A DNA stretch of 64,000 nt from an uncultured Thiohalocapsa sp. (GCF_913063425.1 NZ_CAJXYK010000035.1:1-64000); one strand, 5' to 3'. Counted from the stretch's first letter, positions 25,115 to 33,766 are shown. Notes: generated from the letters alone by a model not told the origin. Translations and numbers: made by a program.

Positions 25115-25368
25115 CATCGCCGATACGGGCTCGGCCGCCTGCAATGCCGGGCTGCGACGACGGCAGGGATGCCGCCGCGCTCTGCAAGCCATATCCAACG
25201 CGGGCCTCGTATCCTCCAGCCTGGCTCGGAGCTGCGTATGCCCGCGTGCGAGCACGTTGCATCATCCCTCGCCCGCCGTTTTCATCGCAGGATCACCAAT
25301 ATGGCCTGGTGTGCCCCATCAATCTCCAGCCGCCATCAATCTCCAGCCGACGTCCCGCGTGAGCAACC

Positions 25369-26016
25369 ATGCCGAACACCCATCACCCTGCAGCCCCGGA
25401 TTCGGTCACTGCGACAGAGACGCAGCGGCTACGCCTGCGCGATGCCTGGCGGCACCCGCGCCGCTGGGCCGACCAATTGGGCGCTTCCCGGGCCGGTCTT
25501 TGGCTCATCGGCGTCGCATCGTTTCTTGAGACCATCATCGTCCCGATCCCCATCGAGGTCGTGATGATTCCATATATGCTGGCGCGGCGGGACCTGCTCT
25601 GGCGCATCGCCGCAGTCACCACCCTCGCCTGCCTGCTGGCGGCAACCTTGGGCTATGGCCTGGGATACTTCTTCTATGACAGCCTGGGCCGTGCCATGAT
25701 CGATTTCATGGGCTGGCAGGAAGACTATACCTTCTTCCAGGAGTGGTTCAATGCCCAAGGCTTCTGGGCCATACTCGCCATCGGCGTCGCTCCCATACCC
25801 TTTCAGATTGCTATGCTCGTCGCCGGCGTCGCGGCCTATCCGCTGCTGTTGTTCATTCTTGCCGCGACCATCGCCCGGGGTATTCGCTATTTCGGGCTCG
25901 CATACCTGGTTCACCGATTTGGCGATCAAGCGCTCGGGCTGTGGGAGCGCCACCGAGTCACCGCCAGCATCGCTTTACTGGTGCTCATCGGTGCGCTCGT
26001 GGCTTTCAATATCTGA
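25369..26016 (+). CDS. YqaA/DedA-like membrane protein
   Basis: 215 residues, about five helices. The block GVASFLETIIVPIPIEVVMI and later IGVAPIPFQIAMLVAGVAAY are the two conserved SNARE-associated/VTT-like segments with Glu and Pro typical of the YqaA branch of the DedA superfamily. DedA relatives flip lipids or support membrane homeostasis; the YqaA branch is less well studied. A 254-base spacer before it contains nothing I recognise. Confidence 0.85.
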   Translation: MPNTHHPAAPDSVTATETQRLRLRDAWRHPRRWADQLGASRAGLWLIGVASFLETIIVPIPIEVVMIPYMLARRDLLWRIAAVTTLACLLAATLGYGLGYFFYDSLGRAMIDFMGWQEDYTFFQEWFNAQGFWAILAIGVAPIPFQIAMLVAGVAAYPLLLFILAATIARGIRYFGLAYLVHRFGDQALGLWERHRVTASIALLVLIGALVAFNI

Positions 26017-26120
26017 AAACAACGGCGCCCCTTGAGCCGGCGCGTGAGTGGCGCATCCCTGCGCCGCGCTCGGCCGCCAAGCGTGTCAGCCGGTAAGTCA
26101 GTGCAGCCAGCTGAGCAGGC

Positions 26121-26627
26121 TCAACGGTCCTTCTTGGTCTTATCGTCAGACTCGAAGGCCGCGAAGTCAGCCCGCTCGATCTGGACCTCCTCTGACTCCC
26201 CGAGCTCCTCCAGGTCAGCGTCGTCCCAACCGGGCAGGCCTTTGATCATAACCTTGGAGTCGATGTCATCGGGCAGCACGACCGCGTCGTCCTTCAGGCG
26301 CAGTTGGTCGATGGCCACCGCAATCTCCTGGTCGCCCATGTCGAGAAAGCCGCCAATGGAGATGACAGCATAGGCTGTTTCATCCTTTGCGCGTCGAACG
26401 ACCCCATTGACGTCGCCGAGGTGGATGCCTTTGCGGTTCACCACCTCCATGCCGACGATCTCTTCGGCGCGCATCCGCTTCCTTGCACCCTGCTTTCCGG
26501 ACATCTGTTGCCCGGTTTCACCTTGCGCCTGCTGCATCTCCTTTCCTTGCTCCTCGGCGAGTGCTGTGCCAGTCCCGAAGGCAAGGGTGAAGGCCAGGGT
26601 ACTGACGGCAATGATCGGAAGCTTCAT
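26121..26627 (-). CDS. Exported PRC-barrel domain protein
   Basis: 168 residues with a strong ribosome site (GGAGGAG) before the ATG. Residues 1-24 form a signal peptide (VSTLAFTLAFGTGTALAEE). A Gln/Lys-rich linker leads to a PRC-barrel (AEEIVGMEVVNRKGIHLGDV, NGVVRRAKDETAYAVISIGG), and the C-terminus is strongly acidic. It is a shorter relative of the PRC/EF-hand protein upstream and lacks the EF-hands. The likely location is the periplasm; no enzymatic motif is present. Confidence 0.82.
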   Translation of the reverse strand: MKLPIIAVSTLAFTLAFGTGTALAEEQGKEMQQAQGETGQQMSGKQGARKRMRAEEIVGMEVVNRKGIHLGDVNGVVRRAKDETAYAVISIGGFLDMGDQEIAVAIDQLRLKDDAVVLPDDIDSKVMIKGLPGWDDADLEELGESEEVQIERADFAAFESDDKTKKDR

Positions 26628-26771
26628 AAAGCTCCTCCTCTGTGATGGCTCATTGGTGGAAATGTCCGGCATTGCTGCGCGACGGACACGAAACCAAGCT
26701 GCAGAAGCCGTGCCATGCGCGTCGCGCCGGTACACCGCTTGCCGAGCAGACGCAACAACGGCTTGCGCACG

Positions 26772-27836
26772 TCAGGGCAGCGGTGCGCCCTCGCCCAGTC
26801 CATCCTCCAGATAGAGCATTCCCGCAAGGACCATAAGCACCACCAGAATGGGTGTGGCGAGCAGCACACCGAGCACGCCGGCCAGCACGCCCATGATGAG
26901 CTGAAACACCACCAGCAGGGCCGGCGGCAGGCGCACGGCACGGCGCTGCATGAACGGTGTGATGCCGTAGCTCTCCACCAGCTGGATGCCGAGGTAGAGC
27001 AATGCGACGGAAAACGCCTGTTGCGGGCCGGAAGAGAGGCCCACGAGGATGGCCGGCACGGCGGACGCCACGGGGCCGAAGGTCGGCACGAAAGAGAACA
27101 GACCCGCGATCAACGCCAGCATGAAGGCCAGCGGTACACCCAAGGCCGCCAGTCCAATCCAGGTGAAGACGAAGACCACGGCCATGGAGGCGAAGCGCGC
27201 GAGGAGCCACCAGCGCAGGGCGTGGCCCATACGCGCAGCGACTTGGCGGGCCCTTGGGCGGGCGTCGGGTGGCAGCAGCCCTACCGCCCCACTGACATAG
27301 GTGTCGGGCTCGCTTGCGAGAAAGACGCCGAGCACCAACACCACCAGGATCCCGCTGACGGTACCCAGCAGGGTCGAGAAGAATCCGAGGAAATTTTGCG
27401 CAGTTTCGCGCAGTGTGCTCGATTCCCGCAGCGCCGTCAGCTCGTCCGCGGCGCGCCGCCCCCAACTGGTGCCTTCAACGGCGGCGTCGATTTCTGCGAG
27501 CGCCTGCGGCAAACGCTCACTCAGGGCTTGGATGTCCGCAGTGACCCGTGGCGCCAACAACAGAATGGCTGCCACGAGGATGGCCGTGAACGCCGCCCAC
27601 AGCAGCGCCAGTGCCAGCCCACGCGGCATGTAGGTGAGCGAGCGCAGTCCGCGCACGCCGGCATCCAGCATGACAGCGAAGAGTACCGCCAGCATGAAGA
27701 GCAGCAGTACCCCCGCCAGCGCAGTCACCAGCCACAGCGCGAGCGCCATGGCACCCAGGGTGGCGGCGAGTGCAATAATTCTGGGGAAGGTCCAAGGCGC
27801 CGCAGCGCCTTGGGTCAACGCGTCGTCATCGCTCAT
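26772..27836 (-). CDS. AI-2E family transporter
   Basis: 354 residues, start MSDDDALTQG. About eight membrane helices: two at the N-terminus (IIALAATLGAMALALWLVTA, LLFMLAVLFAVMLDAGVRGL), a soluble periplasmic helical region (LSERLPQALAEIDAAVEG), and a C-terminal bundle with GIQLVESYGITPFMQRRAVR and PALLVVFQLIMGVLAGVLG, the conserved core of the AI-2E/PerM/YdiK superfamily. Members export small molecules or ions (some act as Na+/H+ antiporters in halophiles); the substrate cannot be assigned. Confidence 0.9.
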   Translation of the reverse strand: MSDDDALTQGAAAPWTFPRIIALAATLGAMALALWLVTALAGVLLLFMLAVLFAVMLDAGVRGLRSLTYMPRGLALALLWAAFTAILVAAILLLAPRVTADIQALSERLPQALAEIDAAVEGTSWGRRAADELTALRESSTLRETAQNFLGFFSTLLGTVSGILVVLVLGVFLASEPDTYVSGAVGLLPPDARPRARQVAARMGHALRWWLLARFASMAVVFVFTWIGLAALGVPLAFMLALIAGLFSFVPTFGPVASAVPAILVGLSSGPQQAFSVALLYLGIQLVESYGITPFMQRRAVRLPPALLVVFQLIMGVLAGVLGVLLATPILVVLMVLAGMLYLEDGLGEGAPLP

Positions 27837-27939
27837 TCAAGAGTCCCTGGCGACGGCATTGATCAGGAAGTGGTGACAGCCACGGCGGCCCCTGCCCCCT
27901 CATGACGGCCTTCATCGGCAGGGGCCGCCAGACGACCAA

Positions 27940-28104
27940 TCAGGGCGCGGTGCCGCGACCGCGGACGAAGAAGATGGCCGCCAGCACCAGCCCCACCAGG
28001 AACAGGATCCAGGCGATGTTCGTGGCGGCGCCAGCGATGCCGGATAGGCCGAAGAGTCCAGCGATGATGGCGACGACGAGAAAGATCACAGCCCATTGCA
28101 ACAT
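27940..28104 (-). CDS. DUF1328 (YtjA-like) membrane mini-protein
   Basis: 54 residues, start [16 protein letters not shown] with GGAGG upstream. Two helices separated by a Gly-rich turn ([20 protein letters not shown]) are the whole of the DUF1328 pattern, including FGLSGIAG. Proteins of this family are often induced by stress; their role is unknown. It lies among other envelope-stress genes. Confidence 0.92.
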   Translation of the reverse strand: MLQWAVIFLVVAIIAGLFGLSGIAGAATNIAWILFLVGLVLAAIFFVRGRGTAP

Positions 28105-28656
28105 GAGAAGCCTCCGAGTCGGTTGGTGATGTTGATCCACCCAGCATTCGAGGCGCGGAGACACGGGAGGAGGAAACCGCCCCCAGACCCGGCCCCACAT
28201 GCAGGGCATCTGCACCCAAGGCGTCTACACAAATCGGGCCAGCTTCCTCTGCCCACCTCGGATGGGCCCCTCGAATCGAGCTGAGCCTTAGGGCGGGCCG
28301 CCCGCAGCGGACGACTGCGGAGGGTGCCAGGGGGCTGCACCCGAAGCGGCGCCGGCACGCACGCAGGTCCGGCTCCCGGCGAGACCGGCCTCTCAGGCCG
28401 CAGGACGCGGGTGGCTCATTTGCACCAGTCATTGGCGCAAATGGCCGACAGGGCGCGGCCGGCGCCCGGGGCACCGGCAGCACTGCGCTGGACTCTGCGA
28501 AGGCCAATCGCCGCCGCTGGAGCCAATGCAGGACGGGACCGACAAGGCCGACTGGCACGCGTCCTGCGCAGGCAACGCACAGCAGGCAACGAGACGCGGA
28601 TGCCGGCGGAGGCGAGCCGCCCGATGCCGCACCGCACACAGTAGGAGCTCCGTCCA
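28105..28656. other. Intergenic region (552 bp)
   Basis: Very GC-rich spacer between the DUF1328 gene and the DUF4112 remnant. It should contain the divergent promoters but no convincing -35/-10 pair was found. Open frames run through it on both strands but lack domains and start signals. Confidence 0.45.
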
Positions 28657-28896
28657 ATGCAATACGTCGCCGCAACCCAGCCGAAGCATCGGCACGCCTC
28701 CGCCGACACCGCCGCGCGCCCTGTCCATGGGACTGCGGACGAAGCCGAGTCCCGCCGGCGCCTCGGCAAGCTCGCCCATGTGCTCGACTCCGCTTTCGAG
28801 CTTCCCGGCGGCTATCGGGTCGGCCTGGACGGCTTCATCGGCCGGGTGATTGCATTGCACTGGGGTACCGAAACAACGCAACCGAAGGACAGACCC
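28657..28896 (+). pseudogene. DUF4112 N-terminal remnant fused in frame to a lipoprotein
   Basis: The frame reads RRRLGKLAHVLDSAFELPGG and then YRVGLDGFIGRVIALHWG, which matches the start of DUF4112 membrane proteins (helix, LDSxFxIPG, FGLDxLIG). The family continues for about 100 residues of membrane helices, but here the match stops after GRVI and the frame runs straight into the next lipoprotein start at 28897. It is probably a truncated gene left in front of the lipoprotein. Confidence 0.5.
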
Positions 28897-29220
28897 ATGC
28901 GATTCCGATATCTGATGCTCGTTCTCGCCTGCACGACACTGCCTTTCCTGGCGGGCTGCGACGTGGACGTGGAAGAGAAAGGCGAAATGCCGCAGGTGGA
29001 CGTCGATGCCGATCCGGGCCAGCTGCCCGAGTACGAGGTCGAGAAAACCGAGGCAGGCCAGCTGCCGAGCATGGACGTGGACGCCGAGCCGGGCAAGCTG
29101 CCGGAAGTGGACGTCCAGGGCCCGGACGTGGACGTCGGCACCGAGCCGGTCACCATCCCGGTTCCGGACGTGGACGTCGACATGCCGGACGACGACGGCG
29201 AAACGTCCCAGCAGCAATGA
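28897..29220 (+). CDS. Acidic repeat lipoprotein
   Basis: 107 residues from MRFRYLMLVLACTTLPFLAG, a good lipoprotein signal with LAGC lipobox; GAAGGA lies upstream. The mature part is made of short acidic repeats built around D-V-D-x-x-P-G-x-L-P (MPQVDVDADPGQLP, MDVDAEPGKLP, VDVQGPDVDVGTEP, VDVDMPDDD), with no Cys and few hydrophobics. Such Asp-rich surfaces are typical of salt-adapted periplasmic proteins or metal-binding stalks. No family is recognised. Confidence 0.75.
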   Translation: MRFRYLMLVLACTTLPFLAGCDVDVEEKGEMPQVDVDADPGQLPEYEVEKTEAGQLPSMDVDAEPGKLPEVDVQGPDVDVGTEPVTIPVPDVDVDMPDDDGETSQQQ

Positions 29221-29407
29221 AGCGCCGGCCGGTAACGGCCCCGCCAGCCGGTGCCTGGCCCCAGCCCGGCACCGGCTGAAGGCGGAGGTCAGGAAGCCCG
29301 GCACACCCCACAACGCATCGACGCTTGACGGGCGCGGGTCGAGGGCACTGTCCTGCTGCTGCACCCGTAGGGCCGGCATGCCTCTCTGACACGCCACAGG
29401 AGTCCGC

Positions 29408-29836
29408 ATGACTCGCCACACTGATACCCACTCCGTGGTCATGGGCTACCTGCTCTGGATCTTCGGATTCATGGGCGCCCATCGCTTCTATTTCGGCAAG
29501 CCCATCACCGGAACCATCTGGTTCTTCACCCTCGGCCTGCTCTTCATCGGCTGGATCATCGACCTGCTGCTCATCCCGGGCATGAATCGGCAGGCGGACG
29601 ACCGTTTCATCGGCGGCCCCAAGAGCTATAACATCAGCTGGATATTGCTCACCTTCCTTGGGGTGCTCGGCATCCATCGCTTCTACCTCGGCAAATGGCT
29701 GACCGGGCTCCTCTGGCTCCTCACCGGCGGCCTCTTCCTGCTCGGCTACCTATACGACTACTGGACGCTCAACGAGCAGATCGACGAAGTGAACGAGGAC
29801 TTGGGCGCGCCGCTGGCTCACACCGGCCACGGCTGA
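29408..29836 (+). CDS. TM2-domain membrane protein
   Basis: 142 residues with two TM2 units: VMGYLLWIFGFMGAHRFYFG and SWILLTFLGVLGIHRFYLGK each give a helix, the G-x-H-R-F-Y-x-G-K motif, then a second helix (FFTLGLLFIGWIIDLLLIPG; LLTGGLFLLGYLYDYWTL). Tandem TM2 domains occur in many proteobacteria; the function is unknown. GGAG precedes the start by about eight bases. Confidence 0.9.
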   Translation: MTRHTDTHSVVMGYLLWIFGFMGAHRFYFGKPITGTIWFFTLGLLFIGWIIDLLLIPGMNRQADDRFIGGPKSYNISWILLTFLGVLGIHRFYLGKWLTGLLWLLTGGLFLLGYLYDYWTLNEQIDEVNEDLGAPLAHTGHG

Positions 29837-29856
29837 CCCCGAGCTGCCGCCCACCT

Positions 29857-29897
29857 GCCCCCAGGGGTGCCCCTGGGGGCGCCGAGTTTCACTCGGC
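29857..29897 (+). terminator. Two abutting hairpins downstream of the TM2 gene
   Basis: GCCCCCAGGGG-TG-CCCCTGGGGGC (29857-29880) is a perfect 11-bp stem, followed directly by GCCGAGT-TTC-ACTCGGC (29881-29897), a 7-bp stem. There is no T-tract, so termination is possible but not proven; a REP-like or mRNA-stabilising role is equally possible. Confidence 0.4.
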
Positions 29898-30103
29898 CCA
29901 CCGCCCGCGCGGCTCGACGCCGCGCCGGCGACGTCTTCAGCGCCAAGCCAAGCCCCACCCAAAAGGCTCCTACCGCGGCAGGCATGCGGCAAGCAACCGA
30001 GCCGACGCCGTCCCCAAGCCGCGCCGACGCACCACCGCACAGCGAGACCATCAGCGGAATCCGTGCTAGGTTGAAGCCGACCAATCAACCCGAGGAGGGA
30101 TCG

Positions 30104-31015
30104 ATGAGCAGCCGATCCGCACTCGCCGAGCCGCGCACTCCGCAGGTGGAGCATGCCGTGGAGCCCGTGTCCGAGGCCGGCCGCCTCGTGTCGGAGGAAG
30201 AGTATTGGTGCCGCTGGTACACGCAGTCGGACATCAAGTACGAATGGAACGATGGCCGCCTGGAGGAGAAGCCCGTGTCCAACTACGGCACCCTGCTCTG
30301 TTTCGCCTGGCTCGCGGAGCTGTTGCGCTGGTTTCTGCGCAGCACGCCGGTGGCGCAGGAGTCGGTGCAGGACATGGGCTTTCGGCTGGCCCTGCCGGAC
30401 AAGACGGTGATCCGCAAGCCGGACCTGGCGCTGGTGCGCCGCGACAATCCGCAGCCGCTGCTGCCGCTGGATGCCTCCTATCACGGCATCTACGACCTCT
30501 GTATCGAGGCGCTGTCGGACCTGTCACGAGCCGGTATCGAGCGCGACACCGAGACCAAGAAGGCTGAGTACGCCGCCGGCGGCGTGCGCGAGTACTACAT
30601 CGTGCACCAGGAGCGCGAGCACCTGGCCTTCTTCAGCCTTGACCCGGACACCGGTCTGTACCGTCCCATCGAGCCGGATGAGGACGTGATCCGCTCCACG
30701 GCGCTGCCCGGCTTCCAGTTCCGTATTGCGGACATGCTGGCCGGCAGGGACATCACCGAGCTGCGCCACGACCCGGTCTACAGCGACTACCTCCTGCGCG
30801 CCTGGCGCGAGGCGGAGGAGCAGGCCAAAGCCGAGGCCGCACGTGCAGAGGCGCAGGCCGCACGTGCAGAGGCGGAGGCAGCCCGTGCTGAGGCAGAGGC
30901 CGAGGCCAGGGCTGAAGCCGAACAGCGCGCGGAGGCCGAAGCGCAGGCGCGCACCGAGGCCGAAGCCGAGCTCGCCCGGCTGAAGGGGCTGCTGGGTCAG
31001 CCTGGTGGTGACTGA
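30104..31015 (+). CDS. Uma2-family endonuclease with C-terminal coiled coil
   Basis: 303 residues, start chosen at MSSRSALAEP with a GAGGAGG ribosome site. Residues about 40-210 form the Uma2 PD-(D/E)xK nuclease-like fold: YEWNDGRLEEKPVSNYGTLL, RKPDLALV (Asp), LCIEALS (Glu), DTETKKAEYAAGGVREYYIV (Lys). The last 60 residues are an Ala/Glu/Arg heptad repeat (AEAARAEAQAARAEAEAARA), a helical tail common in Uma2 proteins. Uma2 genes are frequent in cyanobacteria and some proteobacteria and often in multicopy; biological role unknown. The gene is followed with no spacer by the reverse-transcriptase remnant. Confidence 0.85.
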   Translation: MSSRSALAEPRTPQVEHAVEPVSEAGRLVSEEEYWCRWYTQSDIKYEWNDGRLEEKPVSNYGTLLCFAWLAELLRWFLRSTPVAQESVQDMGFRLALPDKTVIRKPDLALVRRDNPQPLLPLDASYHGIYDLCIEALSDLSRAGIERDTETKKAEYAAGGVREYYIVHQEREHLAFFSLDPDTGLYRPIEPDEDVIRSTALPGFQFRIADMLAGRDITELRHDPVYSDYLLRAWREAEEQAKAEAARAEAQAARAEAEAARAEAEAEARAEAEQRAEAEAQARTEAEAELARLKGLLGQPGGD

Positions 31016-31017
31016 GG

Positions 31018-32233
31018 GCGCCCGGAGTCGACGGGGCAACCAAAGCGGACTATGCCGAGGGCGTGCAGGCACGCCTGGAAGACTTGTCGGCGCGGATACG
31101 CCGACTGGGCTACCGGCCGCAGCCGGCGCGGCGCACCTACATTCCGAAAGGGGATGGCCGCATGCGGCCGCTGGGTGTGCCCGCGTTCGAAGACCGGCTG
31201 GTGCAGGATCGGCTCAGCCTGATCCTGCAGGCCATCTGGGAGCCGGAGTTCCGGAACTGCTGCTTTGGCTTTCGCGCCGGCCGCAGTGCGCACGACGCGC
31301 TGCGCCGCGTCGCGGAAGTCATCACCAATGAACGGACGCAATGGGTGGTGGAAGCCGACATCCCAGTCTGAGATCAGGGGCTTCTTCGAGCATGTCTCCC
31401 ATGCCCACCTGCTGCGCTTTCTGGAGCACCGCATCGCCGATCCCAACCTGTTGCGGATCATCCAGCGGTTCCTGAAGGCCGGCATCATGGAAGACGGCGT
31501 GTTCACGGCCGGCGTGGAAGAGACGCCGCAAGGCGGGTTGGTCTCGCCCGTGCTCAGCAACATCTACCTGCACTACGTCCTCGACCTCTGGTTCGAAGAG
31601 CATTTTGCACGGCGCTGTGCGGGCGAAGCCTACCTGATTCGCTACGCCGACGACTATGTGGCCTGCTTCGAGCACGAGGCCGACGCGCGCGCGTTCCTGG
31701 AGGCCATGACCGAGCGGCTGGCGCAATTCGACCTGGACGTTGAGCCGAGCAAGACCGCGCTGCTGGCATTCGGCAGCACTATGCTGGGACGCAAGCGCGT
31801 CGAGTACGAGGGACCACGGACCTTCAGCTTCCTCGGCTTCACCCACTACGTGGGCCGCAGCCGGCGCGGGCGCTTCGTCGTCGGTCGCAAGAACCACGGC
31901 CAGCGCCTTCGTAAGAAGCTCACGGCCCTCAATGCACGCCTGCGGGCACTACGCACGCAGGGCGGCAACGCGATGGTGGCGTTTCTCGCTCGGCACTTGC
32001 GCGGACACATGCAGTACTACGGCGTCAGCGGCAACAGCCGCTGGGTCGCGAGCTGCATCCACGTCGCAACCGGTCTGCTCTTCAAGTGGCTGAACCGACG
32101 CAGCCAGAAGCGCTCGCTCACCTGGGCACAGTTCGACGCCTATCTTCGCCGGTGGCTGCCGACGGCGCAAATCGTCCACGACCTCTACCCCGTCCCTTGG
32201 TGTAAGACTCAGACTGGGAGCCGGATGGTGTAA
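31018..32233 (+). pseudogene. Group II intron reverse transcriptase/maturase, truncated and frameshifted
   Basis: Homology begins abruptly at GAPGVDGATKADYAEGVQ, three bases after the Uma2 stop, so the N-terminus (RT0) is missing. RYRP-like RLGYRPQPARRTYIPK, MRPLGVPAFEDRLVQD and FRNCCFGFRAGRSAHDAL follow. After VVEADI the frame breaks: the 13 bases CCAGTCTGAGATC are inserted before RGFFEHVSHAHLL and create a stop. The second part keeps QGGLVSPVLSNIYLHYVLD, the catalytic YADD (IRYADDYVACF), and a maturase/X-like domain (GFTHYVGRSRRGRFVV). It ends GSRMV inside what looks like the start of intron domain V (GAGCCGGATGG), whose complementary arm is absent. Confidence 0.88.
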
Positions 32234-32678
32234 CACTCCAAGTCCTACTGCTCCGAGTCGGGTGCCGAACCGTCGCATGGCAGAGATATTGTGGGACCGC
32301 CGGGAAACCAGGCGGCAAACAGAGAACACCAACTTCTGCCTAACCGGCGGCGAGGCCCCGGCTTACTCTCCGACCACGCTTTCCACCCGCAAACCGGCAG
32401 CTCATCCTGTCCGGCACCGTCGTCACCTTTGCGCGGCTGTCCAGGCGAGCCCTTCCAAGTCCGGCGACCTACCTGTACCACAGGGTTAGGTCTCACATGT
32501 AACAGCAGAAGGGGGTACATGGGGTCAATGAGGAACCTCGGGGTCAAGTCGTGCGTCTTGCCTTTCATGCTCGCCCCACGATGCAACCCATTCGCGTCTA
32601 CACACTGAGACGCTGGCCTATGCCTTACGCCGATCTCGCAGTGGGGACAAGGCAAGATCTGACACTAAGGCTCTTTTA
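32234..32678 (+). other. Gene-free stretch after the intron remnant (445 bp)
   Basis: Lower-GC, probably foreign sequence. Open frames lack domains. The segment near 32515-32560 (GGGGTCAATGAGG ... GGGGTCAAGTCG) has the flavour of sequences that flank REP-associated transposases, but no transposase frame is present. Confidence 0.4.
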
Positions 32679-32954
32679 CTGAACGAGCCCGAAGCGCATA
32701 CGCCGGGCCTGGCATGGCTCCTTCAGCGCCACCTGACCAGTGGGCGCTTCTGTTATGCCCTGCTTGCGCCAGCGAAGGGCTGGCAGCCTTGCAGCAGAGG
32801 GGGGCGCTGCGCCGGCCGGAGCCGAGTTGCCAAGGCACAGGCCAAGCAATGGCTGTCGCACCTGGTCGATGAGGGCGTGATCGAGAAAACCAGCGACCCG
32901 GTTCGCTGCCGGGCGGCCCCGCGGCGGCTTGTGCAGAGCAGCTTGTTCGGGTGA
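32679..32954 (+). pseudogene. Degenerate winged-helix tail, possibly DprA-like
   Basis: The frame without a start codon reads LLNEPEAHTPGLAWLL near its beginning and ends VAKAQAKQWLSHLVDEGVIE, then KTSDPVRCRAAP ... QSSLFG and a TGA. The end resembles the C-terminal winged helix of some DprA-like proteins (KxWLxxLVxEGVLEKxSxPVRY ... SLF). The middle (GWQPCSRGGRCAGRSR) looks scrambled. It is probably a gene fragment; identity is tentative. Confidence 0.3.
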
Positions 32955-32956
32955 GG

Positions 32957-33085
32957 CGCCGACTGGAAGTCGGTGGCCCCGGGTGGGCCGACTGGCAGTC
33001 GGTGCCGACTGGAAGTCGGCGCCCCCAGGGTGGCGGCGGCGCCGGGTGGGCCGACTGGAAGTCGGCGGCCCCAGGGGAGTCGGCG
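32957..33085. repeat. REP-like hairpin cluster (GCCGACTGGAAGTCGGC)
   Basis: Four copies of the hairpin GCCGACT-GGA-AGTCGGC, one with GGC in place of GGA and some with flank changes, are separated by GCCCCCAGGG-type spacers. The same unit forms a tandem array at 58193-58395. The cluster lies between the DprA-like tail and the small heat-shock gene. Confidence 0.85.
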
Positions 33086-33107
33086 CCCTCGGTGCTGGCG
33101 CGGGGGC

Positions 33108-33602
33108 TCAGTGCACCGTCACCTGCACGCGGCGGCGGCGGTTGGTGGCCTTGGGCAGCTCGACGCGGAGCACGCCATGCTTGTAGCTGGCGTCGGCCTT
33201 GCCGGTGTCGACGGTGTCGGGCAGCGGGACGACGCGCTGGAAGGCGCCGTAGGCGCATTCGTTGACGTGCCAGCGGCCTTCGGTGCGCTCGCGGGCGACG
33301 TGCTTCTCGCCACTCACGATGAGGAAGTCGTCCTGGACCTCCAGCTGGATGTCGTCCTTGCTCATGCCCGGTGCCTCCACGCGCACCACGACGCGGTCGT
33401 TGTCGTCGAAGACCTCGGCGGCGAGCAGGCCCCAGCCGGTGCTGCGCTCGGCGAGCTCCCGGGCCTCGCGCCCGCGCTTCTCACGTCCGCCGGTGAATTT
33501 GGTCATGGCGCCGGAGGCCTGCCGGGAGAGCTGCTCCCAGCCTTCCACGACACGGCCCCAAGCCTGGTTGAAGCCTTCGCGAAGTTGTTGCATTGCCGTC
33601 AT
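33108..33602 (-). CDS. Small heat-shock protein (Hsp20 family)
   Basis: 164 residues, start MTAMQQLREGFNQAW with GAGGAGG upstream. The N-terminal about 65 residues are amphipathic helix; the alpha-crystallin domain runs from about 68 to 160 (VFDDNDRVVVRVEAPGMSKD, FLIVSGEKHVARERTEG, AFQRVVPLPDTVDTGKADAS, YKHGVLRVELPK). It lacks an obvious C-terminal I-x-I motif beyond VQVTVH. It is an ATP-independent cytoplasmic holdase and the third gene of a three-gene sHsp run. Confidence 0.93.
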   Translation of the reverse strand: MTAMQQLREGFNQAWGRVVEGWEQLSRQASGAMTKFTGGREKRGREARELAERSTGWGLLAAEVFDDNDRVVVRVEAPGMSKDDIQLEVQDDFLIVSGEKHVARERTEGRWHVNECAYGAFQRVVPLPDTVDTGKADASYKHGVLRVELPKATNRRRRVQVTVH

Positions 33603-33720
33603 AGTGGTTACCTCCTCTCGATCATGAACAACGCATAGGCGGGTGCCGTCTACGCATCCGCCCATGGCTGCGGCTCGGGGGGCTGTGGGCTGGCGGCAGC
33701 GGCCGAAGGCCAAGGCCGGC

Positions 33721-33766
33721 CCAGCCCTCGGCCCCCAGCCCTCAGCCGCCAGCCCTCAGCCCTATC
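33721..33766 (-). repeat. Heptamer-type repeat between two sHsp genes
   Basis: GCCCTCGGCCCCCAGCCCTC followed by AGCCGCCAGCCCTCAGCCCT is a degenerate member of the TCAGCCC family. It reaches the stop codon of the neighbouring Hsp20 gene. Confidence 0.75.

Noticed and set aside
28324-28644. A 106-residue plus-strand frame before the DUF4112 remnant
   Set aside because: No ribosome site, no domain, and a composition expected of random GC-rich DNA.
32500-32620. Possible REP-associated transposase remnant
   Set aside because: Only a short GGGGTCAAGTC-like phrase is present; no Y1 transposase frame or HUH motif could be found.
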